A stretch of 64,000 bases of DNA from Ignavibacteriota bacterium (GCA_019637995.1 JAHBUQ010000004.1:208312-272311), one strand, 5' to 3'; shown: positions 1-10,206, counted from the stretch's first letter. Translations and numbers: made by a program. The notes: generated by a model from the letters alone, not told the origin.

Positions 1-590
1 GTGCGGGTATTATTGGATTGGGTATATCTTTTGCATTTCAGGATATTATTGCAAATATCTTCTCGGGTGCAATAATTGCCGTGAAAAATCTTGTGAAAAT
101 TGGCGACTTGATTGAAACTAACGGCGTTTTTGGAAGGGTAGAAAAAATTGGAATGAGAACCGTAGAGATGAATAATCTCGATGGTCAGCTTGTTGTTATT
201 CCAAGCCGGCTCGTACTTCAGAATATTATTAAGCACTTTACAGCAAACGGAAAACGACGGGTGGTAATTGAAGTTGGCATTTCTTATTCAGAAAATTTAC
301 AATTTGTAAAAGATATAACTTTAAATGCAATTAGAAAAGTCCCGGGTTTACTTCAAGATGAACCGGTTGAATTTTATTATACCAAATTTGATGACAGTTC
401 GATAAATTTCAAGACGCGATTTTGGATAGAATCCATAAATCAACCGACATATCTTGAGGCAGTCAGCAATTCAATAATGAATATAAAATCTGCTTTTGAT
501 GAAAACGGTATAACAATACCATTCCCAATCAGAACTTTAGTTGTTGGAAAAAATACAATTTCAGAAATAATTGAAACAAAGAAAATTTAA
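1..590 (+). CDS. MscS-family mechanosensitive channel, 3' part (5' end outside window)
   Basis: The reading frame is open from the left edge, so this is the C-terminal part of a longer protein. The first residues read AGIIGLGISFAFQDIIANIF, which matches the pore helix and start of the beta domain of MscS channels (small Ala/Gly residues, then a conserved FxxQD). The following KIGDLIETNGVFGRVEKIGMR is the usual MscS beta domain, followed by the alpha/beta C-terminal domain. Such channels open under membrane tension and release solutes during osmotic downshock. The internal TTG near position 18 is not a real start. The next gene begins directly after the stop codon, suggesting co-transcription. 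Confidence 0.85.
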   Translation, partial: AGIIGLGISFAFQDIIANIFSGAIIAVKNLVKIGDLIETNGVFGRVEKIGMRTVEMNNLDGQLVVIPSRLVLQNIIKHFTANGKRRVVIEVGISYSENLQFVKDITLNAIRKVPGLLQDEPVEFYYTKFDDSSINFKTRFWIESINQPTYLEAVSNSIMNIKSAFDENGITIPFPIRTLVVGKNTISEIIETKKI

Positions 591-1655
591 ATGCAGTTCT
601 CATATACAGAGCCAAAGACGGGATTTTTCAGAAAGAATAAGCAGCTGCTAATATTTTTTACACTTCTTAGCATAACATTTGTTACTTGTATGATTTCAGG
701 TACCCAATGGGCTTATAAAAATTTTTACGAAATTACGAACTGGCATTATGGAACTACTTATGCGATACTAATACTTACATTTCTTAGCGCCCATGAATTT
801 GGTCACTATTTTGCAGCACGATTTCACAAAGTAGATGCTACTCTCCCCTACTATATCCCGTTTCCGTTTACAATTGCACTGAATTTCGGTACTCTTGGTG
901 CAGTGATTAAGACTCGAAGCCCTATTCCAAGCCGCAGAGCATTATTTGATATAGGTGTTTCAGGTCCAATAGCAGGTTTTATTGTAGCAACCGGATTTTT
1001 GATTTACGGACTTCAGACACTTCCGGGAATTGAATTTATTTACAATATTCATCCTGACTATGTTGGGCATTTAGGAGGAAAAATTCCTGAAACAGGTCTT
1101 CACTTTGGAGACACTTTGTATTACTACATTTTGTCAAAACTCTTTGCAAACCCAAGTGGATTTTTGCCCCCGATGAATGAAATTTATCATTATCCTTTTC
1201 TGAATGTAGGGTGGTTTGGTCTGTTTGTAACTTCGCTGAATATGCTTCCAATGGGGCAGCTCGATGGTGGGCATACTACATATTCTATGTTTGGAGAAAA
1301 AGCTCACAGGATAATATCCAAAACAATTTTCAGAATGTTGCTGACAATGGGAATTTTGTCTGTATTGGGATTGCTTCACGAATTCTTCTTAGAAGATATT
1401 GACAACACCATTTTTTTGACTTTCAAATCAATTATTTTCCCTGCTCTTGATTTTATTAAAGAAAAGGTTCCGTTTCTTTTTCAATTTTGGTCCGGCTGGC
1501 TTTTCTGGGCAGTAATATCAAAATTCGCTCTCAAATTGCATCATCCTCCGGTGGAAGACAATGCACCATTAGGAGCCGGAAGAATGATAATCGGATTTAT
1601 GACATTAGCAATACTTATGCTCAGCTTTGCATTTAATGGCGTGTATATAAAATAA
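591..1655 (+). CDS. M50-family (site-2-type) intramembrane metalloprotease
   Basis: A 354-residue polytopic membrane protein. Residues 68-72 are HEFGH, the zinc-binding HExxH motif of M50 proteases, and residues around 220-227 (MGQLDGGH, Asp225) supply the third zinc ligand. The motif order, a central GxSGPIAG-like segment and about seven hydrophobic stretches fit a site-2-type protease of the EGY/S2P-like subgroup without an obvious PDZ domain. These enzymes cleave transmembrane substrates within the bilayer. The substrate cannot be inferred here. The gene starts immediately after the MscS stop codon, so the two are probably in one transcript. Confidence 0.85.
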   Translation: MQFSYTEPKTGFFRKNKQLLIFFTLLSITFVTCMISGTQWAYKNFYEITNWHYGTTYAILILTFLSAHEFGHYFAARFHKVDATLPYYIPFPFTIALNFGTLGAVIKTRSPIPSRRALFDIGVSGPIAGFIVATGFLIYGLQTLPGIEFIYNIHPDYVGHLGGKIPETGLHFGDTLYYYILSKLFANPSGFLPPMNEIYHYPFLNVGWFGLFVTSLNMLPMGQLDGGHTTYSMFGEKAHRIISKTIFRMLLTMGILSVLGLLHEFFLEDIDNTIFLTFKSIIFPALDFIKEKVPFLFQFWSGWLFWAVISKFALKLHHPPVEDNAPLGAGRMIIGFMTLAILMLSFAFNGVYIK

Positions 1656-1887
1656 TTTTGTATACAATTGAAATAGTCATTAATTGAAATGAGAAGTAGT
1701 ATCATTTATGTGATTTTGAAGTCAAACAGAAGCATTCGCGAAGTATTTCACTTATAATTGATCAAGTTTTTTCTTATAATACAAAATTATTTAAAAAAAT
1801 TTAATTAAGTAGTACATTTCAGTTAAAACCAAATAGAAGGGGCTTTCTTTTTACAAGACAGCCCCTGATATATTCAAAACAACTAAA

Positions 1888-2289
1888 TCAATCAGCCCTT
1901 GCTTCAGTATATACATTAAATGAAGGGGGGTCGAAGATTGCCTTTTTGACAGCACATTGATTGACTGATTTAACCAAAGCATCATAATATTTTTCGGGAA
2001 AATCTTTTGGTACTGAAATCTTGATATTTATTTCAGAAACTTTTTGCTGAATCGGGTCGTATTTTAGATTTTGAATTAACTCGATATTATCAGCCGGAAT
2101 TCCGCGACTGTCACAGAACCCTTTGACATAAATGCCGCCACAGGTAGCTATTGATGCTAAGAAAAGCTCGAAAGGAGCTGGTGCAGAGCCATCTCCACCA
2201 CCTCCAACAGGTTGGTCTGTCTGAATTATAAATCCGTTTTGTTCTGCATATACTTTTTTATTGCCCGGAAAAAACACTCTAATTGCCAT
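1888..2289 (-). CDS. OsmC-family protein
   Basis: A 133-residue protein with the OsmC fold signature. A Gly-rich segment is followed by SAPAPFELFLASIATC with a conserved Cys, and a second conserved Cys lies in VNQCAVKKA. These two cysteines form the peroxidatic pair of OsmC/Ohr hydroperoxidases; many members of this subfamily (YhfA-like) have uncharacterised substrates. I start the gene at MAIRVFFPG because GGAGACG lies just upstream on the coding strand. An open frame 23 codons longer exists but has no comparable ribosome site. Confidence 0.82.
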   Translation of the reverse strand: MAIRVFFPGNKKVYAEQNGFIIQTDQPVGGGGDGSAPAPFELFLASIATCGGIYVKGFCDSRGIPADNIELIQNLKYDPIQQKVSEINIKISVPKDFPEKYYDALVKSVNQCAVKKAIFDPPSFNVYTEARAD

Positions 2290-2385
2290 TTTTCGTCTCC
2301 TATTGTTTATACTTGTATTATTTTTAATAACTAATTTTACAATATTGCTAATTAGCAATATACAAAAATAAGCAAATTAATTGAT

Positions 2386-3405
2386 ATGAAAAAATTTTTA
2401 ATATATTTTACTTTGATTTTCATATTGGCTGTCATATCGGCAGCTTTATATGGCAATTTTATTATTAATCAGAAAATTGATAAAACTCAGCCTTTAAAGA
2501 TTAATATTCCAAAGGGTTCGGGTATAGCTAAAGTAGTCGAAATTCTCAATAAGGAAGGAATTGCAGAGCCGGCAAAATATTATGTATTGTATCTAAAATA
2601 TCTGACTTATATAAAAAAGCAGTATATTCAGGCAGGCGTATATCTTTTTCCTGAAAATTTGACAACACAGGAATTGCTTGATGCAATGTTCAAAGGCGAA
2701 TATCTTTATGTGGCTAAGGTTACATTTCCGGAAGGAATCGGCTATCAGCATTTTGCCTCACTATTAAAACATAAGATTTTGGTTGATTCAGTAGAATTTG
2801 TAAGACTTGCTCAGTCAGATTCTTTGCTTAAATCGCACAGTATCCCGACGAAAAATGTTGACGGTTATCTTCTTCCTGATACTTATGAATTTTATATGGA
2901 AAGTAGCGCCTCAGAAATAATTGACAAACTCCTTAACCATCATAAGAAAATGTATGACAGAATATTGTCGCAATCATCTAATTCAAAAAATTTCACTAAG
3001 CACGAAGTACTTACCCTCGCATCAATTGTGGAAGCTGAAACTCCCGAAGATGATGAAAGGGTTAGAGTTGCAGGTTTATACATTAATCGTCTCGACAAAG
3101 GAATGTTACTACAGGCAGACCCAACTGTAGCATATTTTCTTAATGGAAAGAAAAGAATTTTATATAGCGATTTAAAAATAAATAATCCTTACAATACATA
3201 CATCAATGCCGGTTTGCCTCCGGGTCCGATAAATAATCCGGGAAGTAAATCAATTCGTGCAGCACTTAATCACGAGAATCACGATTATTATTATATGGTT
3301 ACAGTCGGCGATGGTACTCGCAGACATAATTTCAGCAAGACATATACCGAACATCAGCGATATGTTGCAGAATTCAGGAAAAGAGTCAGTCAGATTAAGA
3401 AATAA
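2386..3405 (+). CDS. mltG: Endolytic murein transglycosylase MltG (YceG-like)
   Basis: A 339-residue protein with an N-terminal membrane anchor (residues 4-25), a LysM-like segment around residues 37-100 and the YceG catalytic domain. The conserved ASIVEAET motif lies at residues 212-219, with the catalytic Glu expected at 216 or 218, followed by VAGLYINRL and LQADPTVAY, all hallmarks of MltG. The enzyme cleaves nascent glycan strands in the periplasm and is thought to set their length. Its length matches the family. The gene stands between the OsmC gene on the opposite strand and the HIT gene. Confidence 0.92.
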   Translation: MKKFLIYFTLIFILAVISAALYGNFIINQKIDKTQPLKINIPKGSGIAKVVEILNKEGIAEPAKYYVLYLKYLTYIKKQYIQAGVYLFPENLTTQELLDAMFKGEYLYVAKVTFPEGIGYQHFASLLKHKILVDSVEFVRLAQSDSLLKSHSIPTKNVDGYLLPDTYEFYMESSASEIIDKLLNHHKKMYDRILSQSSNSKNFTKHEVLTLASIVEAETPEDDERVRVAGLYINRLDKGMLLQADPTVAYFLNGKKRILYSDLKINNPYNTYINAGLPPGPINNPGSKSIRAALNHENHDYYYMVTVGDGTRRHNFSKTYTEHQRYVAEFRKRVSQIKK

Positions 3406-3437
3406 ATAATTCCCTTTATTTTAAATCAAAATTTAAT

Positions 3438-3445
3438 TACTTTTG
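3438..3445 (+). promoter_or_regulatory. Possible -7 promoter box upstream of HIT gene
   Basis: TACTTTTG fits the Bacteroidota -7 consensus TAnnTTTG and lies 36 bases before the HIT start codon. No clear TTG -33 element is visible at the expected distance, so this is a weak call. Confidence 0.35.
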
Positions 3446-3481
3446 TAAGATTGTTTTTAATAATTTAAATATAGACTTTTT

Positions 3482-3991
3482 ATGGAAAGACTTTGGTCAC
3501 CATGGCGATCTCAGTATATTGGAACTTTCAAGGAAAACGAAAAAAAAGATTCTGAGGTGTGTTTTTTTTGCAATGCAATTAAGCTTAATGAAGTCAGTAT
3601 GGATACACTAATCGTTCATATTGGTAATACTTCATTTGTAATAATGAATAAATATCCTTATAATAACGGGCATTTGCTGATTTCTCCCAAAAAGCATACA
3701 GGAAATCTTGATGATTTGACTACTAATGAAATGAATGAAATTATGCAGCTTCAATCATCAGCTGTAAAAGTGCTTGAAAATATATATAAACCGCATGGTT
3801 TCAATATTGGTGCAAATCTTGGACGAGCAGCAGGAGCAGGTGTTCCGGGTCATCTTCACTATCATGTTTTACCAAGATGGAATGGTGATACTAACTTTAT
3901 GCCTATTCTTGCTGAGACAAAAGTGCTTTCTCAGTCACTTGAGGATTCATTTAATCAAATTGCCGCCGGTTTTAAAGCTCTAAGATTATGA
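3482..3991 (+). CDS. HIT-family nucleotide hydrolase/phosphorylase
   Basis: A 169-residue histidine-triad protein. The triad is in GVPGHLHYHVLPRW near residues 120-131 (HxHxH), and the N-terminal CFFCNA supplies half of a probable zinc site. Members of this branch act on diadenosine polyphosphates or related nucleoside phosphates, so the exact substrate is open. The gene overlaps rsmA by four bases (ATGA), indicating translational coupling. Confidence 0.88.
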   Translation: MERLWSPWRSQYIGTFKENEKKDSEVCFFCNAIKLNEVSMDTLIVHIGNTSFVIMNKYPYNNGHLLISPKKHTGNLDDLTTNEMNEIMQLQSSAVKVLENIYKPHGFNIGANLGRAAGAGVPGHLHYHVLPRWNGDTNFMPILAETKVLSQSLEDSFNQIAAGFKALRL

Positions 3992-4806
3992 ATTTGAAAT
4001 CTATAAAACCCAATAAATCACTTGGCCAGAACTTCCTGATTGACAGGAATATTGCGGCAAAAACAGTGAAAATTATAAATGCTGACGAAAATTCGTATGT
4101 AATTGAAATTGGGCCTGGAACCGGAGCCCTGACATCACTACTTTTGGAAACCAATTGCAATTTAACTGCAATTGAAATTGACGAAAGAGCATTTTTAGAG
4201 CTTTCAGAAAAGTATCCAAAAGAAAAGTATCCAAAGTTTAATTTGATGAAAATGGATTTCAGGGATTTCGATTTCTATGGTATTGGCAATAATCTTAAAG
4301 TAATTGGCAACATTCCATATTACTTATCTTCTGAAATATTTTTTAAATTATTTGAAGCTACTCCAAATATTGAACTTGCTGTAATGACAATTCAAAAGGA
4401 AGTCGCCAAGCGTTTGACCTCAAAACGCGGCTCAAAAGATTTCGGAATACTTACTCTTGCGATGATGATGAGCGGTACGTGCAAAATTGAATTTGATGTA
4501 CCGCCTGCCTGCTTCTATCCTGCACCAAATGTGATGTCATCTGTAATAAAAATGGATTTTAAGAATATTCCAAATCCTGTAAATGATTATAAAAAGATTA
4601 TGAAAATCATCAGGCTGGCATTTAGTCAAAGGCGAAAAATGCTATCAAATTCTATAAAAGACTATTTGAATAATATCCAAATTGATGCAAGTTCACCGGA
4701 ATTTGAAAAGTATAGTCAATATTTAACAAGAAGACCGGAAGAATTGCTTCCTGAAGATTTTGAGTATTTGCTTAATATAATTGAAAGTTATAGAAAGCAG
4801 AATTGA
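3988..4806 (+). CDS. rsmA: 16S rRNA dimethyladenosine transferase RsmA (KsgA)
   Basis: A 272-residue SAM-dependent methyltransferase. The N-terminus has NKSLGQNFLID, typical of RsmA; VIEIGPGTGALT is SAM motif I, IEIDERA is motif II, and GNIPYYLSS is the NIPY catalytic motif. It dimethylates two adjacent adenines near the 3' end of 16S rRNA during small-subunit maturation. The C-terminal helical domain is complete, so the gene looks functional. It is coupled to the HIT gene by an ATGA overlap. Confidence 0.95.
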   Translation: MNLKSIKPNKSLGQNFLIDRNIAAKTVKIINADENSYVIEIGPGTGALTSLLLETNCNLTAIEIDERAFLELSEKYPKEKYPKFNLMKMDFRDFDFYGIGNNLKVIGNIPYYLSSEIFFKLFEATPNIELAVMTIQKEVAKRLTSKRGSKDFGILTLAMMMSGTCKIEFDVPPACFYPAPNVMSSVIKMDFKNIPNPVNDYKKIMKIIRLAFSQRRKMLSNSIKDYLNNIQIDASSPEFEKYSQYLTRRPEELLPEDFEYLLNIIESYRKQN

Positions 4807-4886
4807 AATCGCACCTAACGATTATCATAAATAACTTCAGTTTCCGTCTAAACAAATTCATATAGTTTCATAAAATCATATATAAA

Positions 4887-7181
4887 ATGTTTTTCGCGGT
4901 TACGGTAGGAATTTTAGTTTCAGTAATTGTGCCTTTCCTTTTTAAGGTTTCGAGGCGTACTGCACCGTATCTGATTTCACTTGTGCCTCTCGGAATATTT
5001 CTTTTTTACATGAATTTCTATCCTGCTGTCAGCTCCGGCGAAGTTTTCTCCGAAAGCCACAGTTGGTTCCCTTCCATGGATATTAATTTATTATTCCGTA
5101 TAGATGGCTTAGCCCTTCTATTTGCATTAATTATAAGTGGGATAGGTATATCGGTATTTTTCTATGCAGCTAAATATATGTCTGATTATAAAGAAATAGA
5201 TAAATTCTATATTTATATTTTAATCTTTATGTCGGCGATGCTTGGGGTTGTTACATCTGATAATTTCATGGCTCTTTTTGTATTTTGGGAACTAACCTCA
5301 ATAAGCTCATTCTTGCTTATTGGATTTAATCATGATAAAGAAAAATCCCGCTATGCCGCACTTCAGGCATTGCTTGTAACAGCACTTGGCGGTTTGGCAA
5401 TGCTCGGAGGATTCATCGTGCTTGCAAATATCGCAGGTACTTACCAAATCAGTCAATTAGTTGAAAATAAAGATATAATTTTAAATCACGACTTATACGA
5501 ATTATCAGTAATATTAATTCTTGCCGGTGCATTTACAAAATCAGCACAGTTTCCGTTTCATTTTTGGCTACCAAATGCAATGGAAGCGCCAACTCCTGTG
5601 AGTGCTTATCTTCACTCAGCCACTATGGTAAAAGCCGGTATTTTTCTTCTTGCACGATTGAATCCTTCTCTTAGTGGCAGCGAATTATGGTCTTCGGCTC
5701 TATTGAATGCAGGAGCTCTGACTATGATAATGGCGATAATACTCTCTATCAAACAAAGTGATTTAAAGAAAATTTTAGCATATACAACTCTGAGTGTTCT
5801 TGGTACTCTGACAATGCTGATAGGTATTGGAGGCGAGAAAGCGCTTGCAGCAATGGCTATGTATCTTCTTGCACACAGCTTGTATAAAGCAGCTCTATTC
5901 CTTCTTGCCGGAATTATTGACCATGAGACCGGAACACGAAATATTGATGAAGTAGGTGGTATGCGCAGTAAAATGAAAATTTCATTTTCGATTGGCATTC
6001 TGGCTTCAATATCAATGATGGGAATATTGCCTTTATTTGGGTTTATTGCCAAGGAAGCAATGTACGACAGTGTTTTATATTCGGAATATGGCACCTATTT
6101 GATTTATTTTGCTGTTCTTGCTGGTATTCTTAACTTTGCAGCTGCCGGTTTTGCCGGATTAAAGCCCTTTATTGGAAAATTTCATCATCCTGAAGGAAGT
6201 AAACCACACGAAGCGCCTGTTGAAATGTGGCTAAGTGCAATGATTCCTGCTGCATTGGGCTTGATTATCGGTCTTCTTCCTGGATTCACAGTCGAAGGAC
6301 TAATCAATAGTTCAGCCGGTTCTGCTCTAGGATTGCCAGTTAATTTACATCTTTCCTTGTGGCATGGATTCAACACAGTACTGATTCTGAGTTTATTGAC
6401 AATTGTACTGGGAACAACCGTATATTTAACTCGTTCGAAATGGATTAAATTCGCACTTTCTATTAAAACTCCAAGTGCGTCAAAGCCATCTGTCTGGTAT
6501 GATTATTTAGTAAGTTTACTTCAAAATTCTGCAAGATTATCAACTGTATTGCTACAAAATGGAAACCAGCGTAATTATATTTCTATAATAATGCTTACGG
6601 TTATTTCCCTAACAGGAATTTCAATTATTGATTCAGGAGTATTATCCAATATTCAATTTGAGCATGATTATTACTTGCATGAATTAATAGTCTTAGCGTT
6701 GATGGTAATTTCCACAATAGCAACTATCAAATCAAAAGGAAGACTAACGGCTGTCGCTTCAATAGGTGTGCTTGGGTTCGCAGTATCGCTTACCTTTATA
6801 ATCTTCAGTGCCCCGGATTTAGCAATGACTCAATTCGCAGTCGAAACCCTGACTGTTATACTTTTTGTACTTGTGTTGTACAAACTACCAAAATTCGTTG
6901 ACTACTCTTCGAAAAGCGAGCGGGCACGAGACCTTATACTTTCTATTACAATGGGTGTGATGGTTACACTTGTAATATTGCTCGTTTTAAATGAAGAGGT
7001 ACCGAGCGAACTGAAGTCATATTATGCCAATTCCAGTTATATTTTAGCTAAAGGCAGAAATATAGTAAATGTAATTCTGGTTGATTTTCGTGCTTTAGAT
7101 ACATTAGGTGAAATCACGGTTTTGTCAATAGCTGCATTGGGTGTATATGCCCTTCTTAGATTAAATAAGGAGGAAAAATAA
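4887..7181 (+). CDS. mrpA: Mrp antiporter subunit A (MrpA/MnhA)
   Basis: A 764-residue polytopic protein, first gene of a seven-gene Mrp operon. The N-terminal two thirds are a NuoL/ND5-like proton channel domain, with FWELTSISSFLLIGF, KSAQFPFHFWLPNAMEAPTPVSAYLHSATMVKAG and LAHSLYKAALFL. The C-terminal third carries the MrpB-like domain (SAPDLAMTQFAVETLTVILF). Mrp complexes exchange cytoplasmic Na+ for external H+ and support pH and sodium homeostasis. The length is close to that of typical MrpA. Confidence 0.93.
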   Translation: MFFAVTVGILVSVIVPFLFKVSRRTAPYLISLVPLGIFLFYMNFYPAVSSGEVFSESHSWFPSMDINLLFRIDGLALLFALIISGIGISVFFYAAKYMSDYKEIDKFYIYILIFMSAMLGVVTSDNFMALFVFWELTSISSFLLIGFNHDKEKSRYAALQALLVTALGGLAMLGGFIVLANIAGTYQISQLVENKDIILNHDLYELSVILILAGAFTKSAQFPFHFWLPNAMEAPTPVSAYLHSATMVKAGIFLLARLNPSLSGSELWSSALLNAGALTMIMAIILSIKQSDLKKILAYTTLSVLGTLTMLIGIGGEKALAAMAMYLLAHSLYKAALFLLAGIIDHETGTRNIDEVGGMRSKMKISFSIGILASISMMGILPLFGFIAKEAMYDSVLYSEYGTYLIYFAVLAGILNFAAAGFAGLKPFIGKFHHPEGSKPHEAPVEMWLSAMIPAALGLIIGLLPGFTVEGLINSSAGSALGLPVNLHLSLWHGFNTVLILSLLTIVLGTTVYLTRSKWIKFALSIKTPSASKPSVWYDYLVSLLQNSARLSTVLLQNGNQRNYISIIMLTVISLTGISIIDSGVLSNIQFEHDYYLHELIVLALMVISTIATIKSKGRLTAVASIGVLGFAVSLTFIIFSAPDLAMTQFAVETLTVILFVLVLYKLPKFVDYSSKSERARDLILSITMGVMVTLVILLVLNEEVPSELKSYYANSSYILAKGRNIVNVILVDFRALDTLGEITVLSIAALGVYALLRLNKEEK

Positions 7182-7598
7182 ATGAAATCCATAATTCTTC
7201 AGACCGCAGTAAGATATATAGTTCCACTAATGCTGTTATTCTCGTTTTTTGTTTTGCTGAGAGGTCATAATGAACCGGGTGGCGGATTTGTAGGAGGTTT
7301 GGTCGCTGCAATAGCATATTCACTTTATGTACTTGCATTCGGCATACGACTGGCTAAAAGAATATTCAAGTATGAGCCGATTAATGTTATCATCTTAGGC
7401 TTATCAATAGCTTTATTATCATCAATAATTCCAATAGTTTTAGGCTATGATTTTATGACAGGAATATGGGGCGAATACAAATTTCCGATTTTAGGAAAAT
7501 TAGGTACTCCATTCTTATTTGATATTGGCGTTTATTTTGTTGTGCTTGGAATATCACTTAAAATCATTTTTACAATTTCCGAAGAGGTTGAAGGATGA
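7182..7598 (+). CDS. mrpB: Mrp antiporter subunit B
   Basis: A 138-residue membrane protein starting directly after mrpA. It contains [18 protein letters not shown], the signature of the MnhB/MrpB family, and about four membrane helices. It is an integral part of the Mrp Na+/H+ antiporter. It overlaps mrpC by four bases. Confidence 0.93.
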   Translation: MKSIILQTAVRYIVPLMLLFSFFVLLRGHNEPGGGFVGGLVAAIAYSLYVLAFGIRLAKRIFKYEPINVIILGLSIALLSSIIPIVLGYDFMTGIWGEYKFPILGKLGTPFLFDIGVYFVVLGISLKIIFTISEEVEG

Positions 7599-7951
7599 TA
7601 CTGTTACTTGCACTTGCTACCGGAATGCTTTACACTGCGGGATTTTATATGATTCTCAGGCGCAGTATAGTTAAAATAATCTTTGGCTTGATATTTCTTG
7701 GTCATGCCGCCAATTTATTAATTTTTACAGTCGGAAGATTAACCCGCGCTTCAGCGGCATTTATTCAGGAGGGTGCTGAAATTGCTCCCATTACAATTGC
7801 CGAACCTGTTTCACAGGCACTTATACTGACTGCAATAGTAATTGGTTTCGGTGTGCAGGCTTTTGCTATAGTTCTTCTCAAGAAAGCATATATCGAAGTA
7901 GGTGATGACGATATAAACAAACTAAGGTCAACCGACAGGCTGGATTACTAA
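7595..7951 (+). CDS. mrpC: Mrp antiporter subunit C (NuoK-like)
   Basis: A 118-residue protein with three membrane helices, homologous to NuoK. The stretch [16 protein letters not shown] and the helix [20 protein letters not shown] are characteristic of MnhC/MrpC. It starts within the mrpB stop (ATGA overlap) and is translated as part of the same operon. Confidence 0.93.
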   Translation: MILLLALATGMLYTAGFYMILRRSIVKIIFGLIFLGHAANLLIFTVGRLTRASAAFIQEGAEIAPITIAEPVSQALILTAIVIGFGVQAFAIVLLKKAYIEVGDDDINKLRSTDRLDY

Positions 7952-7955
7952 ATAT

Positions 7956-9464
7956 ATGATGACACTAAATAACATATTGATTTTACCAATTATAATGCCA
8001 TTGTTTTTTGCACTGGTAATGCTTGCTTTCAGAAATAAAATTCAGGCACAGAGGACAATTAATATAATCGGAAGCATTATATCATTGGTAGTTTCAATAA
8101 TTATTATCATTTCAATTAATGAGCACGGCACTACTTCACTGAATTCAGGCTCGTGGTCAGCACCTTTTGGCATTACTGTTGTAGCTGATTTATTCAGCAG
8201 CATAATGGTTGTAATTACTGCGATAATTGGACTTACAACTGCTGTGTATTCAACTGCAACAATTGATAAAAAACACGAAAAGCACTTTTATTATCCGCTT
8301 CTGCAATTTCTTCTGATGGGTGTAAATGGCGCTTTCCTTACAGGTGATATGTTCAATTTGTATGTCTGGTATGAGGTTATGCTAATATCTTCTTTCGTTC
8401 TTCTTGCCATGGGTGGCAAGCAGGAGCAATTGGAAGGAGCAATCAAGTATGTTACTCTCAATCTCATAGCGTCCTCATTTTTTCTTGCAGCTGTAGGTGT
8501 ACTTTATGGACTTGCCGGTACTCTTAATATGGCGCATCTTGCAATCAAGGTTCCGATGCTTGCTAATCAGGACTTAGTTCAACTTATTTCGATGCTGTTC
8601 TTTGTTGCATTCGGAATTAAATCAGCAATTTTTCCACTTTTCTTTTGGCTTCCGGCTTCATATCATACACCACCTGTTGCCATATCTGCAATCTTTGCAG
8701 GTCTTTTGACAAAGGTTGGGGTCTATTCACTATATCGCGTCTTTACATTAATTTTTATTACCAATACTGAATTTACACAATTTATAATACTTAGTATCGG
8801 TGGCTTGACAATGCTTACAGGTGTGCTTGGTGCTGCAGCACAATATGATTTCCGCAGAATATTGTCATTCCATATAATCAGCCAGATTGGCTATATGATT
8901 GTTGGTTTGGGCTTAAATTCAGCTCTTGCCCTCACAGGCGGAATCTTCTATATTATGCATCATATTATAGTAAAAACCAATCTATTTTTAGTAAGCGGAG
9001 TTATTAATGAATATCGTGGCTCATATCAGCTCAAAAAATTAGGCGGGAATTTCAGCAAATATCCATTTATAGCATTACTGTTTTTAATTCCGGCAATGTC
9101 GCTTGCAGGAATACCTCCACTATCGGGCTTCTGGGCTAAGTTTATGGTAGTAAAGGCAAGTTTTGATGCATCAGACTACTTGACGGCAGGCGTCGCTCTT
9201 TTTGTGGGACTTCTGACTTTATACTCAATGATAAAGATTTGGAATGAAGTATTCTGGAAACCAAACCCGGATGAAAGCGATTATTCTCATAAATTGACTT
9301 TTAAGAAAAAAGCAGCTTTGTTTATACCTGTAATTATGCTTGCTGCAATTACTTTGTACATCGGATTTTCCGTTGAATCAATATTCGAAATTGCTAAAAA
9401 CGCTGCAAATTCTTTAATGGACAGAGAGAGTTATATCCGTGCAGTATTAGGAGATATCAGATGA
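7956..9464 (+). CDS. mrpD: Mrp antiporter subunit D (NuoN/NuoM-like)
   Basis: A 502-residue polytopic proton-channel subunit of the ND2/ND4/ND5 family. LTGDMFNLYVWYEVMLISSF and KSAIFPLFFWLPASYHTPP contain the conserved Glu and Lys of this family, and MSLAGIPPLSGFWAK is the late loop motif. Two adjacent ATG codons (7956 and 7959) are possible starts. It overlaps mrpE by four bases. Confidence 0.93.
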   Translation: MMTLNNILILPIIMPLFFALVMLAFRNKIQAQRTINIIGSIISLVVSIIIIISINEHGTTSLNSGSWSAPFGITVVADLFSSIMVVITAIIGLTTAVYSTATIDKKHEKHFYYPLLQFLLMGVNGAFLTGDMFNLYVWYEVMLISSFVLLAMGGKQEQLEGAIKYVTLNLIASSFFLAAVGVLYGLAGTLNMAHLAIKVPMLANQDLVQLISMLFFVAFGIKSAIFPLFFWLPASYHTPPVAISAIFAGLLTKVGVYSLYRVFTLIFITNTEFTQFIILSIGGLTMLTGVLGAAAQYDFRRILSFHIISQIGYMIVGLGLNSALALTGGIFYIMHHIIVKTNLFLVSGVINEYRGSYQLKKLGGNFSKYPFIALLFLIPAMSLAGIPPLSGFWAKFMVVKASFDASDYLTAGVALFVGLLTLYSMIKIWNEVFWKPNPDESDYSHKLTFKKKAALFIPVIMLAAITLYIGFSVESIFEIAKNAANSLMDRESYIRAVLGDIR

Positions 9465-9934
9465 ATATTTTCCTTTTAAATATGATACTTGCATTATCAT
9501 GGGCATTGCTCACTGGTAATTTGGACTTCATTAACTTTGTGCAGGGATTTGTAATCGGATATATAATTTTATATGTTTTAAGAAGTGCAATTGGAGCAAA
9601 TAAATATTTTAGAAGAATCCCTAAAATTATAAGTTTTGTGCTATTTTTTCTAAAAGAGCTCATAAAAGCGAATCTCATTGTAGCTTTTGATATTCTGACT
9701 CCAAAAGACCACATGAGACCCGGTATTATTGAGCTTGAGCTTGATGCTGAAACTGATGCTGAAATCACAATTTTAGCAAATATGATTACAATGACACCCG
9801 GCACTTTATCAATAGATTTATCTGAGGACAAGACAAAATTATATATACATGCAATGTATATTGAGGATATTGAACTTACAAAAAAAGACCTGAAGGAAAA
9901 TTTCGAGAGACCATTACTGGAGGTTATGAGATGA
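9461..9934 (+). CDS. mrpE: Mrp antiporter subunit E
   Basis: A 157-residue protein with two or three N-terminal membrane helices and a soluble C-terminal part. ILANMITMTPGTLSIDLSED is the conserved MnhE/MrpE motif. It is coupled to mrpD and mrpF by four-base overlaps on both sides, consistent with a stoichiometric complex. Confidence 0.92.
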   Translation: MNIFLLNMILALSWALLTGNLDFINFVQGFVIGYIILYVLRSAIGANKYFRRIPKIISFVLFFLKELIKANLIVAFDILTPKDHMRPGIIELELDAETDAEITILANMITMTPGTLSIDLSEDKTKLYIHAMYIEDIELTKKDLKENFERPLLEVMR

Positions 9935-10206
9935 GTTATTTTGAAATTGTAGTTTATATTTCGCTTGGCTTAATTGGTCTTTCTATGCTGATTGTACTCT
10001 ACAGAATTATCTACGGTCCTGCATTTGAAGACAGAGTTGTAGCTCTTGACTTAATTTCAACAAGTACCATAGCATTCATAGCGGCTTATGCAATTTTGAC
10101 AAATACAAAAATTGTTCTTGATGTCGGTATTATTATAGGATTGATATCTTTTATCGCAACTATTGGTTTTGCCTATTACCTCGAAAGGAGAACAAGCGAT
10201 GGTTAA
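9931..10206 (+). CDS. mrpF: Mrp antiporter subunit F
   Basis: A 91-residue protein with three membrane helices. YRIIYGPAFEDRVVALDLIS corresponds to the conserved RxxxGP..DRVVALD segment of MnhF/MrpF. It overlaps mrpE by four bases and mrpG by eight. Confidence 0.92.
   Translation: MSYFEIVVYISLGLIGLSMLIVLYRIIYGPAFEDRVVALDLISTSTIAFIAAYAILTNTKIVLDVGIIIGLISFIATIGFAYYLERRTSDG

Noticed and set aside
5612..6094. 160-residue open frame on the minus strand within mrpA
   Set aside because: It is a shadow of the highly conserved mrpA reading frame and shows no ribosome site or recognisable motif.
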